Of a stretch of DNA of 64,000 bases, positions 55,217-63,904 are shown one piece after another (within the stretch, counting starts at the first letter, position 1; the number at the start of each line of letters is the position of its first letter). Below the pieces are notes generated by a model, which saw nothing but the letters and a program-made list of their open reading frames with translations, was not told the origin of the DNA and did no database searches. The DNA is from an uncultured Acidimicrobiales bacterium (GTDB lineage: Bacteria; Actinomycetota; Acidimicrobiia; Acidimicrobiales; Bin134). Where the stretch lies: the NCBI GenBank assembly GCA_951813555.1, contig OX638344.1, positions 2,137,076-2,201,075 on the forward strand, read 5' to 3'. The position numbers and the translations under genes are program-made.

Positions 55217-56341
55217 GTGCGGGGAGTGAGCAGGTATGGGGCCGCTTTGTCTGAGCATCCCGACTCGGCCAGCGCAGTTGGCGAGGTAATCGGCGAGATT
55301 CTCGAAGCGGTAGGCCCATCGCCGGACTTGTCCGTGCTGTTCGCCTCGGCAGCCCACCGCGAGGCTGTCGGCGAGATGGCCGATGCCGTTCACCAAGTCC
55401 TGGCTCCGTCGGCCCTGGTCGGGGCCACGGCGGTGTCAGTGATCGGCGGCCCCCACGAAGTGGAAGAACGCCCGGCGGTCTCGCTTTGGGCCGCGGCCCA
55501 CTGCCCAGTTCAACCAGTGCGGCTCGAAGCAGTCCGCAGCCATGAGGGATGGGCCGTCGGCGGGATGCCGGCCGACGCGGAGGGCACGCTGCTGGCCGTT
55601 CCCGACCCGTTCACGTTCCCCAGCGAGGCCCTATTGAAGGCTGGGTCCGCGGTGACGGTGGTGGGCGGGCTGGCCTCGGCCGCCAGTCGTCCGGGAGACA
55701 ACCGGCTGGTCCTCGACCGCGAGGTCTACAACGACGGTGCGGTGGGCGTGCTCCTTGATCCCGGCGTCGAGGTTCGCACTGTGGTCTCCCAGGGATGCCG
55801 GCCCATCGGCCAGCCATTCACCGTGACCAAATCCGAGGGCAATATCGTGACCGAGATGGGTGGGCGTACCGCGGTCGACCGGCTGCGGGAGACCCTGCTG
55901 GGATTGGACGAAGACGACCGCATGCTGGTGGCAAAGGGTTTGCACGTGGGCGTCGTGATCGATGAGCACAAATCGGAGTTCGACCGGGGTGACTTTCTCA
56001 TCCGCGGGCTGATCGGCGCCGATGAGCAGACTGGCGCTTTGGCGGTGGGCGACGCGGTCGAGGTGGGCACCACGGTTCAGTTCCAAGTGCGTGACGCGGC
56101 AACCGCCGACGAAGACTTGCGCGAGCTGATGGCCGATGCCTCGGCCGGATCGGCCCTGGTGTTCACCTGCAACGGCCGGGGCACCCACTTATTCGACGGC
56201 CCCGACCACGACGCCGCTGTGGTCCACGAGGCCCTCGAAAGAGCGCCGGTGGCCGGAATGTTCTGCGCCGGCGAGCTCGGACCAATCGGCGGCCACAATT
56301 TCCTGCACGGGTTTACCGCTTCGGTGGTGCTGTTCCCATGA
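55217..56341 (+). CDS. FIST-domain sensory protein
   Basis: A 374-residue protein with a FIST_N domain (about residues 35-190, LSVLFASAAHREAV, LVGATAVSVIGG) and a FIST_C domain (about 200-370, ALAVGDAVEVGTTVQFQVRD, VFTCNGRGTHLF, CAGELGPIGGHNFLHGF). These bind small ligands, probably amino acids, and usually act in signalling. No kinase or chemotaxis gene is close. Start GTG 55217; GTG 55226 is possible. Its 3' end is tandemly triplicated. Confidence 0.88.
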   Translation: MRGVSRYGAALSEHPDSASAVGEVIGEILEAVGPSPDLSVLFASAAHREAVGEMADAVHQVLAPSALVGATAVSVIGGPHEVEERPAVSLWAAAHCPVQPVRLEAVRSHEGWAVGGMPADAEGTLLAVPDPFTFPSEALLKAGSAVTVVGGLASAASRPGDNRLVLDREVYNDGAVGVLLDPGVEVRTVVSQGCRPIGQPFTVTKSEGNIVTEMGGRTAVDRLRETLLGLDEDDRMLVAKGLHVGVVIDEHKSEFDRGDFLIRGLIGADEQTGALAVGDAVEVGTTVQFQVRDAATADEDLRELMADASAGSALVFTCNGRGTHLFDGPDHDAAVVHEALERAPVAGMFCAGELGPIGGHNFLHGFTASVVLFP

Positions 56342-56455
56342 TGATCCGGCCACAATTTCCTGCACGGGTTTACCGCTTCGGTGGTGCTGTTCCCATGATG
56401 ATCCGGCCACAATTTCCTGCACGGGTTTACCGCTTCGGTGGTGCTGTTCCCATGA
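56290..56455 (+). repeat. 57-bp repeat, nearly three copies, over the FIST stop codon
   Basis: Copies begin at 56290, 56347 and 56404 with a period of exactly 57 bp (19 codons). Each encodes GHNFLHGFTASVVLFP followed by TGA. The frame is preserved from copy to copy, so each copy brings its own in-frame stop. Confidence 0.93.
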
Positions 56456-56479
56456 CCAACTGAAAGGATCGATCCTTCT

Positions 56480-58453
56480 ATGGCAGCGTTTCCCGCCGCT
56501 CTCGAAGCCCAGGGCATCAGCGTGATCCGCGGCCTGGCTATGGACGCTCCCCACCAAGCCCGCTCCGGGCACCAGGGAACGGCCATGGCCATGGCCCCGC
56601 TGGCCCACGTGCTTTGGACTCGCATTCTGCGCTACGACGCCGACGACCCGGCCTGGCCCGACCGGGACCGTTTCGTCCTCAGTGCCGGCCATGCCTCCAT
56701 CCTGCTCTACTCCATGCTTCACTTGACCGGCCAGGGGTTGACCCTTGAGGATCTGCGGGAATTCCGCCAATGGGGCAGCCGCACTCCCGGCCACCCCGAG
56801 GTCGGTCACACCGCGGGGGTGGAGGTGACCACCGGTCCGCTGGGCCAGGGAATTGCCAACGCGGTGGGGATGACCGTGGCCGAGCGCTGGCTGCGTCATC
56901 GCTTTGGCGCCGATGTCTGCGACCACCGGGTGTTTGCCCTGTGCAGCGACGGTGATCTCTCCGAGGGAATCAGCCACGAGTCCGCCTCGCTGGCCGGGCA
57001 TCAGCGTCTGGACCGGCTGGTTTGCTTCTACGACGACAACCGAATCACCATCGATGGATCCACTGATCTGTCCCTGTCCGACGACGCCGCTCGGCGGTTC
57101 GAAGCCTATGGCTGGCACGTCTTGGACTTGGGCGAGGCGGCCGACGACCTCGACGCCCTGGAAGCAGGCATTCGAGCGGCTATAGAGGTTGACGACGCCC
57201 CGTCGATGATCATCGTTCGCAGCCATGTCGCCTACCCCTCCCCCGGTCAGACCGACAACCACGAGGCCCACGGCTACTCGCTGTTCGACGACGAGATCGC
57301 CGCCACCAAGGCGGTGATGGGGCTGCCTACCGACAAGTCCTTCTATGTTCCCTCCGATGTGGTTGATGCCTATCGGGCCGCTGGCCGCCGGGGGGCTTTC
57401 GAGCGGTCGGCTTGGCGTCAACGGGTGGAAGCCCTCGGCTCCCAGCGCTCGGAGTACGAGGCCTGCCTGGCCGGCCGGGGCCTGGCCGGCTGGGAGCACA
57501 AGCTGCCGTCGTGGCCGGCGGGCGAGTCGGTGGCCACCCGCAAAGCCAGCTCCGCCTGCCTCAACGCTATGGCCGACGTGGTCCCCGGCCTGGTTGCCGG
57601 CGGGGCCGACCTCACCGGCAATACCGGCACCAATCTGGCCGACGCCGACCCGCTCAGCTCGATCCATCCCTCCGGTCGCCAGATCTACTTCGGCATTCGG
57701 GAGCACGCCATGGGTGCGGTGCTGAATGGTGCCGCCCTGCACGGCGGGCTGGTGCCGGTGGGCGGAACCTTCCTGGTGTTCAGCGACTATATGCGGCCCG
57801 CGGTGCGCTTGGCCGCGCTTTCTGGGGCCCACAGCATCTTCGTCTGGAGCCACGACTCGGTGGGAGTCGGCGAGGACGGCCCCACTCACCAGCCGATCGA
57901 GCAGGTCATGTCGCTGCGGGCTATCCCCGGACTGCGGGTGTTCCGACCGGCCGACGGCAATGAGGTGGCCCAGGCCTGGCAGCTGGCCGTGGATTTGGAC
58001 GGCCCCAGCGCCATGATCCTGACCCGTCAGAATGTGCCCACCCTGGAGGAGACCGCGGCGGCCGACGGCGTATCCCGAGGCGCCTACACCCTGGTGGACG
58101 GCCCGAATCCCGACGTGATCCTGGTGGGTACCGGCAGCGAGGTGTCGGTATGTGTGGCCGCGGCCGCAGCTCTGGATGACATGGGCGTGGCCGCCCGAGT
58201 GGTCTCCATGCCCTGCTGGGAGCTGTTCGCCGCCCAAGACCCCGCCTACCGGGCCGAGGTGCTCCCGCCCGGAGTGCCCAAGCTGTCGGTGGAAGCGGGG
58301 GTGACCCTGGGCTGGGAGCGGTGGGTAGACCTCCCGGTGGGCATCGACCGGTTCGGGGCGTCGGCCCCGGGTTCGGTGGTGCTGGACAAGCTGGGAATGA
58401 ACTCGGCCAATGTGGCGGCCCAAGCGGCGACACTGATCGAGAGTCAGGAGTAA
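56480..58453 (+). CDS. tkt: Transketolase
   Basis: A 657-residue transketolase: HQARSGHQGTAMAMAPLAHV, GPLGQGIANAVGMTVAERW, TPP motif CSDGDLSEGISHES with DDN, and HDSVGVGEDGPTHQPIEQVM in the pyrimidine domain. It transfers two-carbon units in the pentose phosphate pathway. The ribosome site is AAAGGA. It leads an operon with tal and fbiC. Confidence 0.95.
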   Translation: MAAFPAALEAQGISVIRGLAMDAPHQARSGHQGTAMAMAPLAHVLWTRILRYDADDPAWPDRDRFVLSAGHASILLYSMLHLTGQGLTLEDLREFRQWGSRTPGHPEVGHTAGVEVTTGPLGQGIANAVGMTVAERWLRHRFGADVCDHRVFALCSDGDLSEGISHESASLAGHQRLDRLVCFYDDNRITIDGSTDLSLSDDAARRFEAYGWHVLDLGEAADDLDALEAGIRAAIEVDDAPSMIIVRSHVAYPSPGQTDNHEAHGYSLFDDEIAATKAVMGLPTDKSFYVPSDVVDAYRAAGRRGAFERSAWRQRVEALGSQRSEYEACLAGRGLAGWEHKLPSWPAGESVATRKASSACLNAMADVVPGLVAGGADLTGNTGTNLADADPLSSIHPSGRQIYFGIREHAMGAVLNGAALHGGLVPVGGTFLVFSDYMRPAVRLAALSGAHSIFVWSHDSVGVGEDGPTHQPIEQVMSLRAIPGLRVFRPADGNEVAQAWQLAVDLDGPSAMILTRQNVPTLEETAAADGVSRGAYTLVDGPNPDVILVGTGSEVSVCVAAAAALDDMGVAARVVSMPCWELFAAQDPAYRAEVLPPGVPKLSVEAGVTLGWERWVDLPVGIDRFGASAPGSVVLDKLGMNSANVAAQAATLIESQE

Positions 58454-58458
58454 CGACA

Positions 58459-59601
58459 ATGAGCAGTCTCCATCACCTGTATCGTCACCACGGCCAGAGT
58501 CCTTGGCTGGACAATCTGCGCCGGGATTGGATCGACAACGGGGAGCTGGCCCGCTGGGTTGAGCGCGGCGTGCGGGGGCTCACCTCCAATCCCAGCATTT
58601 TCCAGAAGGCCATGACCTCGGGAACCGACTATGACGAGCAGTTCGCCGGGCTGCTGTCCGGCGGCCTGAGCGTCGCCGATGCCTACTGGGAGCTCGTGCT
58701 CACCGACATCGGCGGCGCCCTCGACGCGCTCGCCCCGGTTCACGAGGCCAGCGACGGTGTCGACGGCTTCGTCTCGGTGGAGGTCGATCCGAAGCTGGCC
58801 CGCGACACCGAGGGCACCCTGACCGCCGCCCGGGCGCTCAACCAACGCGTTGACCGCCCCAATCTATATGTGAAGATTCCCGGCACTTCTGAGGGCCTGC
58901 CCGCCATCCAGGCCATGACCGCCGAGGGTCGCAGCATCAACGTGACCCTTTTGTTCTCCCTGACCCGCTATGGCGAGGTCATCGAGGCCTACCTCTGCGG
59001 CCTGGAGGCCTGCGAGGGCGACTTGTCGGCGGTGTCCGGGGTGGCCTCGTTCTTCATCAGCCGCACCGACACCGAAGTCGATCGCCAGCTCGAGGCCATT
59101 GGCACGCCCGAAGCCCTGGCTCTGCGGGGCCAAGCTGCGGTGGCCCAAGGCCAAGTGGCCTACCAGATCTTCAAAGAGAAGTTCACCGGGCCCCGCTGGG
59201 AGGCCCTGGCCGCCCGGGGGGCGCGGGTGCAAAGGCCGCTGTGGGCTTCCACATCCACCAAGAACCCGGCTTATCCTGACACCCTCTATGTCGATCAGCT
59301 CATCGGACCCGACACCGTGAACACGCTGCCCGACGCAACCTTGGAGGCGTTCACCGACCACGGCACGCTGGCCCGCACCGTGGACGCCGACCCCGACGCG
59401 GCCCAGGCGGTTCTGGATAGAGTCACCGATGTCGGTGTGGATCTAGAAGCCGTGGCCGACCGGCTCGAGGACGAGGGGGTGTCGGCATTCGTGAAGTCAT
59501 TCGACGATCTGCTGGAGAGCCTGACCACCACCGCCGACCGGTTGAGGGAAGGCGCTCGCGCTGAAACCGGTTGTTCGGACCCAATGGAAGGCGCTCGGTG
59601 A
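58459..59601 (+). CDS. tal: Transaldolase
   Basis: A 380-residue transaldolase of the long actinobacterial type: GLTSNPSIFQKAM, FVSVEVDP, the Schiff-base Lys in NLYVKIPGT, and SVSGVASFFISR-like segment. ATG 58459 has AGGAG and follows tkt by 5 bp. Its stop overlaps the fbiC GTG by 4 nt. Confidence 0.94.
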   Translation: MSSLHHLYRHHGQSPWLDNLRRDWIDNGELARWVERGVRGLTSNPSIFQKAMTSGTDYDEQFAGLLSGGLSVADAYWELVLTDIGGALDALAPVHEASDGVDGFVSVEVDPKLARDTEGTLTAARALNQRVDRPNLYVKIPGTSEGLPAIQAMTAEGRSINVTLLFSLTRYGEVIEAYLCGLEACEGDLSAVSGVASFFISRTDTEVDRQLEAIGTPEALALRGQAAVAQGQVAYQIFKEKFTGPRWEALAARGARVQRPLWASTSTKNPAYPDTLYVDQLIGPDTVNTLPDATLEAFTDHGTLARTVDADPDAAQAVLDRVTDVGVDLEAVADRLEDEGVSAFVKSFDDLLESLTTTADRLREGARAETGCSDPMEGAR

Positions 59602-61898
59602 CGATCGCTGCCCCAGCCGGCCGAGACCTGCTGGAACTGAGCCTCGACGACCTGATGGCCCGGGCCCGGGCGGTGCGAGATCGGGTGCACGGCACTCGGA
59701 TCACCTACTCCCCCAAGGTGTTCATCCCCCTCACCATGCTGTGTCGGGACAAGTGCGGTTATTGCACCTTCGCCCAGCCGCCGGCCCGATTGGAGTCGCC
59801 GTACCTCAGCGAGCACGAAGTGCTGGCCATCGCCGAATCGGGAGCAGCCGCCGGCTGCCACGAGGCCCTGTTCACCCTGGGCGAGCGCCCCGAGCTGCGC
59901 TATCCCGACGCCGCGAAGTGGCTGGAGACCCACGGATTTGCCTCCACAGTGGATTACCTGGCCTACGCTGCCCGCCTTGTGGTGGAAAAGACCGGGCTGT
60001 TGCCCCACGCCAATGCCGGCGCGCTCTATCCCGAGGAGTTGGCCCTCCTCCGCAAGACCGCCCCATCGCAGGGGATGATGCTGGAGACGCTGGCCGACTT
60101 GGATTGCCACCGGGGATCGCCCGACAAGACCCCCGACCGGCGCCTGGCCACCCTGGAGGCCGCCGCCCAGCTGTCCATCCCGTTCACCACCGGCATCTTG
60201 GTGGGCATCGGCGAGACTCGGGCCGACCGGGTCGACGCTCTGGAGGCCATCGCCGAGTCCAACCGGCGCGGGGGCCATGTTCAAGAGGTCATCGTCCAGA
60301 ACTTCCTGCCCAAGCCGGGCACGGCGATGCACGCTGCCCCGCCCTGCGACGGTGACGAGTACATGGAGGCCATCGCTCTGGCTCGCCTCATCCTGCCCGA
60401 GGAGATCCACCTTCAGGCCCCGCCCAACCTCTCTGACGACTTCGGCCGGCTGCTCGATGCGGGCATCGATGACTGGGGAGGGGTTTCTCCGGTGACCGCC
60501 GACCACGTGAATCCCGAGCGTCCCTGGCCGGCCCTCGACCGCCTGCGGGCGGTCACCGAGGCCAAGGGGTTTGCCTTGGCCCCCCGGCTGACCGTGTATC
60601 CCGAGTACGCCCTTGATCCCGGCCGTTGGCTCGACGAGAACATGCGATTCCCGGTGCTGGACCGGGCCGACGCCGAAGGCCTGGGGCGACCCGACGACGG
60701 CGGCTGGTACTCCGGTGCCGAGGCTTTGCCGCCGACGCTCCTGGCTTCCCTTACCGCCAACGGGGCTCCTGCGGGACACGCCGCCGCGGGTGGAGCGGTG
60801 GGCGAGGTGCTGGCCGGAGCACGAGCTGGCCAGGAGGTTGGGGTGGACGAGATCGTCACCCTGTTCGGCGCCCGGGGTCCCGAGGTTCGAGCGGTGGCCG
60901 CACTGGCCGACGAGCTCCGGCGTGACGCGGTCGGCGACGAGGTCACCTGGGTGTCCAACCGCAATATCAACTACACCAACGTGTGCACCTTCAAGTGCCG
61001 GTTCTGCGGCTTCTCCAAGGGGCCGCTATCGCTCAACCTGCGAGGCGACCCCTACCTGCTGAGCTTGGAGGACATTGCCGAGCGCACTGTCGAAGCGGCC
61101 GAGGCCGGGGCCACCGAGGTCTGCCTGCAAGGCGGCATCCACCCCAAATTCGACGGCGACTACTACATCGACGTGACCCGCGCCGTGAAGGACGCCGTGC
61201 CCGACATACATGTCCACGGTTTTACCGCCCTCGAAGTCACCGAGGGCGCCCGCCGCCTGGAGGAGCCGCTGGCCGACTATCTCCGCCGCCTGATGGACGC
61301 CGGCCTGCGCTCGCTGCCCGGCACGGCCGCCGAGATCCTCGACGACGAGATCCGGGCGGTGATCTGCCCCGACAAGATCGACACCGGCGAGTGGCTGGAG
61401 GCCCACCGCACCGCTCACGGTCTCGGGTTGCGGTCCAACGTGACCATCATGTTCGGCACGGTCGAGCAGCCGGTCCACTGGGCCCGCCACCTGGTCCGCA
61501 CCCGCGAGCTCCAGAAGGAGACCGGCGGGTTCACCGAGTTCGTGCCCCTTCCCTTCGTGCATATGGCTGCTCCCATCTACTTGCAGCGGCGGTCCCGGCG
61601 GGGTCCCACCTTCCGGGAAGCGCTGCTGATGCACGCCGTGGGCCGCATCGCCTACCACCGCTGGATCCACAACATCCAGGCCTCGTGGGTGAAGCTCGGC
61701 ATGGCCGGGGCCGCCCAGATGCTCCAAGCCGGGGTCAACGACCTCGGCGGCACCCTCATCAACGAGAATATCTCGAGGGCCGCGGGCGCCTCCCACGGCC
61801 AAGAAGCCACCGAAGACAACCTCCAAGCCCTCTGCACCCCCCTAGGCCGCACCCTCCGCCAACGCACCACGCTCTACGACGAGGTGGCCAGCGCCTAA
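59598..61898 (+). CDS. fbiC: 7,8-didemethyl-8-hydroxy-5-deazariboflavin (FO) synthase, CofG-CofH fusion
   Basis: A 766-residue fusion of two radical SAM domains: CofG with CRDKCGYCTF near residue 50, and CofH with CTFKCRFCGF near residue 465. Each binds a 4Fe-4S cluster. Together they make the F420 chromophore FO from tyrosine and a ribityl-diaminouracil. GTG 59598 overlaps the transaldolase stop (GTGA); GGAAGG lies upstream. The tal-fbiC coupling is worth noting. Confidence 0.96.
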   Translation: MTIAAPAGRDLLELSLDDLMARARAVRDRVHGTRITYSPKVFIPLTMLCRDKCGYCTFAQPPARLESPYLSEHEVLAIAESGAAAGCHEALFTLGERPELRYPDAAKWLETHGFASTVDYLAYAARLVVEKTGLLPHANAGALYPEELALLRKTAPSQGMMLETLADLDCHRGSPDKTPDRRLATLEAAAQLSIPFTTGILVGIGETRADRVDALEAIAESNRRGGHVQEVIVQNFLPKPGTAMHAAPPCDGDEYMEAIALARLILPEEIHLQAPPNLSDDFGRLLDAGIDDWGGVSPVTADHVNPERPWPALDRLRAVTEAKGFALAPRLTVYPEYALDPGRWLDENMRFPVLDRADAEGLGRPDDGGWYSGAEALPPTLLASLTANGAPAGHAAAGGAVGEVLAGARAGQEVGVDEIVTLFGARGPEVRAVAALADELRRDAVGDEVTWVSNRNINYTNVCTFKCRFCGFSKGPLSLNLRGDPYLLSLEDIAERTVEAAEAGATEVCLQGGIHPKFDGDYYIDVTRAVKDAVPDIHVHGFTALEVTEGARRLEEPLADYLRRLMDAGLRSLPGTAAEILDDEIRAVICPDKIDTGEWLEAHRTAHGLGLRSNVTIMFGTVEQPVHWARHLVRTRELQKETGGFTEFVPLPFVHMAAPIYLQRRSRRGPTFREALLMHAVGRIAYHRWIHNIQASWVKLGMAGAAQMLQAGVNDLGGTLINENISRAAGASHGQEATEDNLQALCTPLGRTLRQRTTLYDEVASA

Positions 61899-62022
61899 GG
61901 CCTTGCTCGCTCCGTGGGCCCACCCACTGCGGCATTGTGAGAGAAGAGTCTCCGAAGTACTTGGCGTCGGTGAATTCTCCATCGGGCACAGCCAGTTCGT
62001 CGTCGATCTTGGAGGCTTAGCC

Positions 62023-62064
62023 GCCGCCAAGAGACCACTTGCCGCCAAGAGACCACTTGCCGCC
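62023..62064. repeat. 18-bp tandem repeat in the fbiC-HNH gap
   Basis: GCCGCCAAGAGACCACTT occurs at 62023 and 62041, with a partial third copy. The rest of the gap 61899-62146 shows no gene. Confidence 0.75.
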
Positions 62065-62146
62065 AACATGCCCAGCGTTGGCGATGGTGCTGGGGTTGGC
62101 GTTGGCAGGGGGATTAAGGATGCGGTGGGCGTGCTTCAGGGCTGGG

Positions 62147-63418
62147 TCAGTTCAGCAGCACTGGCTGGGTTGTGGTGGGTCGTTGGGTGCTGGTTCCCTT
62201 GTCGGGGAAGGGGTCGAGGTCGTGGGATGGCGGGTTGGGTTTGGATTTCCAGGTTGGGAGGTCGGCGTAGGGCGCCGGTGGTGGTCTGAGTTCGTAGGCG
62301 CCGTTTGGGTTTCGGTGTACGGTCCAGCCGTCGTCGTGGATGTTGTGGTGGCAGCTGGTGCAGACCAGTACGAGGTTGTCAATGTCGGTGGGCCCGCCTT
62401 TGTACCATTCGTCGATGTGGTGGGCTTCGCACCAAATCGCTGATCGTCCGCAGCCGATGCAGTGTTTATCGCGGATGATGAGAGCGGCGCGTTGGGCTTC
62501 GGTGGCCAATCGGTGTTTGCGCCCCACCCAGAGCTGTTGGCCTTTGGCGTCGAATACGGCGGGCAGGATGTCGGCGTTGCAGCCCAGCCGCAGGGCCTCG
62601 GACACAGGCAGTGGCGTGCCATCGAGGAGGCGGGCGTCGGCCAGTCTTTGGTTCAGCGCGTCCCAGTCGGCGGTCAATATCAGGGTGGTGCCTTGTGGCT
62701 TGCGGTCGGTGGTGTCGGCGCAGACCAGGTTTTCCAAGGCGTCGGCGAGGCGCTGGTTGAACGATGCCTCGTCGGAAGCTGGCTTGTCGTTGCGCAGGCG
62801 GCGTTCTTCGTCGGCCAGTGCGGCTTCGATGCGGTTGCCGGCGACGGGGTCGAACCGACCGTTCAAGATGAACATGCCGTCGTCAGGCGACTTGAAGAAG
62901 CTCAAGTCGCGGCGCTGGCGCTGTTTGGCCATCAGCGATTTGCCGTCGTCGCCGGACTGCTCGTGCTGGTGGTCGCGCAGCGTCTTGGAGAACGTGCCGA
63001 AGTCTTGGCGTCGGGCCGCCTCCACCAGCACAGCCTCGTCGACGGGCCCCTGGGAAGCGGCCTTGGCGATCTGGGTGGCGTGGGCCGCGGGGATTTCCCC
63101 GGCGCCCAACGCATCGAGGGTCTCGGGAACCTGTGAGAGTTGAGACGCGGTCTGCACTTCCCGGCGGGCCTGTTGCTTGGAGGCCTGAAGCTCCTCCAAA
63201 GCCACCCGGCGGGCCAATCCCTCGCCTCCCCGGCTGGCATATTCCCCCAGCGCGGCCGTTTTCATAGCGGCCAGCCGGGCCTCGGCCCTTTTGATCAGCC
63301 CCAGCCGCTCCCGCAGCTCGCAAAGCGACAGCCCGGCCACGTCAACAGCCTCCGGCCAAACCGGCCCCGACGTCCCGCAATCGTTCTGTATTCCCTGGTC
63401 AAGGGATCTAAACTCCAT
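62147..63418 (-). CDS. DUF222/HNH endonuclease (13E12-repeat family)
   Basis: A protein of about 423 residues: helical DUF222 (about residues 20-250, LSLCELRERLGLIKRAEARL) and a C-terminal HNH nuclease, CIGCGRSAIWCEAHHIDEWY with NLVLVCTSCHHNIHDDGW. The family is multi-copy in actinobacterial genomes and may be linked to mobile DNA. ATG 63418 is chosen; a longer GTG form from 63454 has little support because a promoter lies there. Confidence 0.85.
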   Translation of the reverse strand: MEFRSLDQGIQNDCGTSGPVWPEAVDVAGLSLCELRERLGLIKRAEARLAAMKTAALGEYASRGGEGLARRVALEELQASKQQARREVQTASQLSQVPETLDALGAGEIPAAHATQIAKAASQGPVDEAVLVEAARRQDFGTFSKTLRDHQHEQSGDDGKSLMAKQRQRRDLSFFKSPDDGMFILNGRFDPVAGNRIEAALADEERRLRNDKPASDEASFNQRLADALENLVCADTTDRKPQGTTLILTADWDALNQRLADARLLDGTPLPVSEALRLGCNADILPAVFDAKGQQLWVGRKHRLATEAQRAALIIRDKHCIGCGRSAIWCEAHHIDEWYKGGPTDIDNLVLVCTSCHHNIHDDGWTVHRNPNGAYELRPPPAPYADLPTWKSKPNPPSHDLDPFPDKGTSTQRPTTTQPVLLN

Positions 63419-63425
63419 GCATGCA

Positions 63426-63447
63426 AGTATACCGACCCCAGTGACAA
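63426..63447 (-). promoter_or_regulatory. Promoter of the HNH gene, RecA-NDp-like
   Basis: Read on the minus strand, TTGTCACTG (63447-63439) is followed by a 7-bp gap and TATACT (63431-63426), with the ATG at 63418. This is close to the PafBC/RecA-NDp pattern TTGTCRGTG-N8-TAnnnT, but the spacer is one base short. The transcript would be nearly leaderless. Confidence 0.4.
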
Positions 63448-63454
63448 CAACCAT

Positions 63455-63904
63455 CCGAATAAACGCTCATAAACAGATAAATCCTGTTATTCATTGGATA
63501 TGGCCTGAACATAAGCAACAGGGCCCACAATCCTCACATAAGCCAAATTGATAACCAACGAAGCCGCCAACGGCAACTGCGAGTGGACACCCTCAGCGGC
63601 CAATTTGCCGAGGTCTCTTCCCATCCCTGGATTGTGTGCAGACTCTGAACCGACGACGCCCTCATCTGCTCGCACATCGAGTTCTACTCGGGCGATGGAT
63701 GGGAGAAAGACACCGTCTATCTCAAATAGAGCGAGCAGAGCCGGCTAACCCTCCAAGATCGAGATCGCGTTTTCCACTAACCGGTGGACACGGGGGCCGA
63801 TCTCAAGCCATGTCCACCTGCCAATACCCATTGGCAGTTGCGGGAACGGTAGGTCGTTGAGGCAACAGCAAGATGGGTAGAAGCTGGTAGTAGCATCCGC
63901 GGCC
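63455..63904. other. Gap with inverted repeats and no supported gene
   Basis: About 450 bp with no convincing coding frame. Two palindromes precede the next gene: GGTGGACA (63783-63790) with TGTCCACC (63811-63818), and TGCCAAT (63819-63825) with ATTGGCA (63830-63836). They may be operators. Confidence 0.5.

Noticed and set aside
56189..58459. A 756-codon open frame antisense to transketolase
   Set aside because: High GC gives long mirror frames; the sense strand has a complete transketolase with catalytic motifs and codon bias.
61903..62443. Plus-strand frames in the fbiC-HNH gap
   Set aside because: They run into the antisense of the HNH gene and include simple repeats; no domain is visible.
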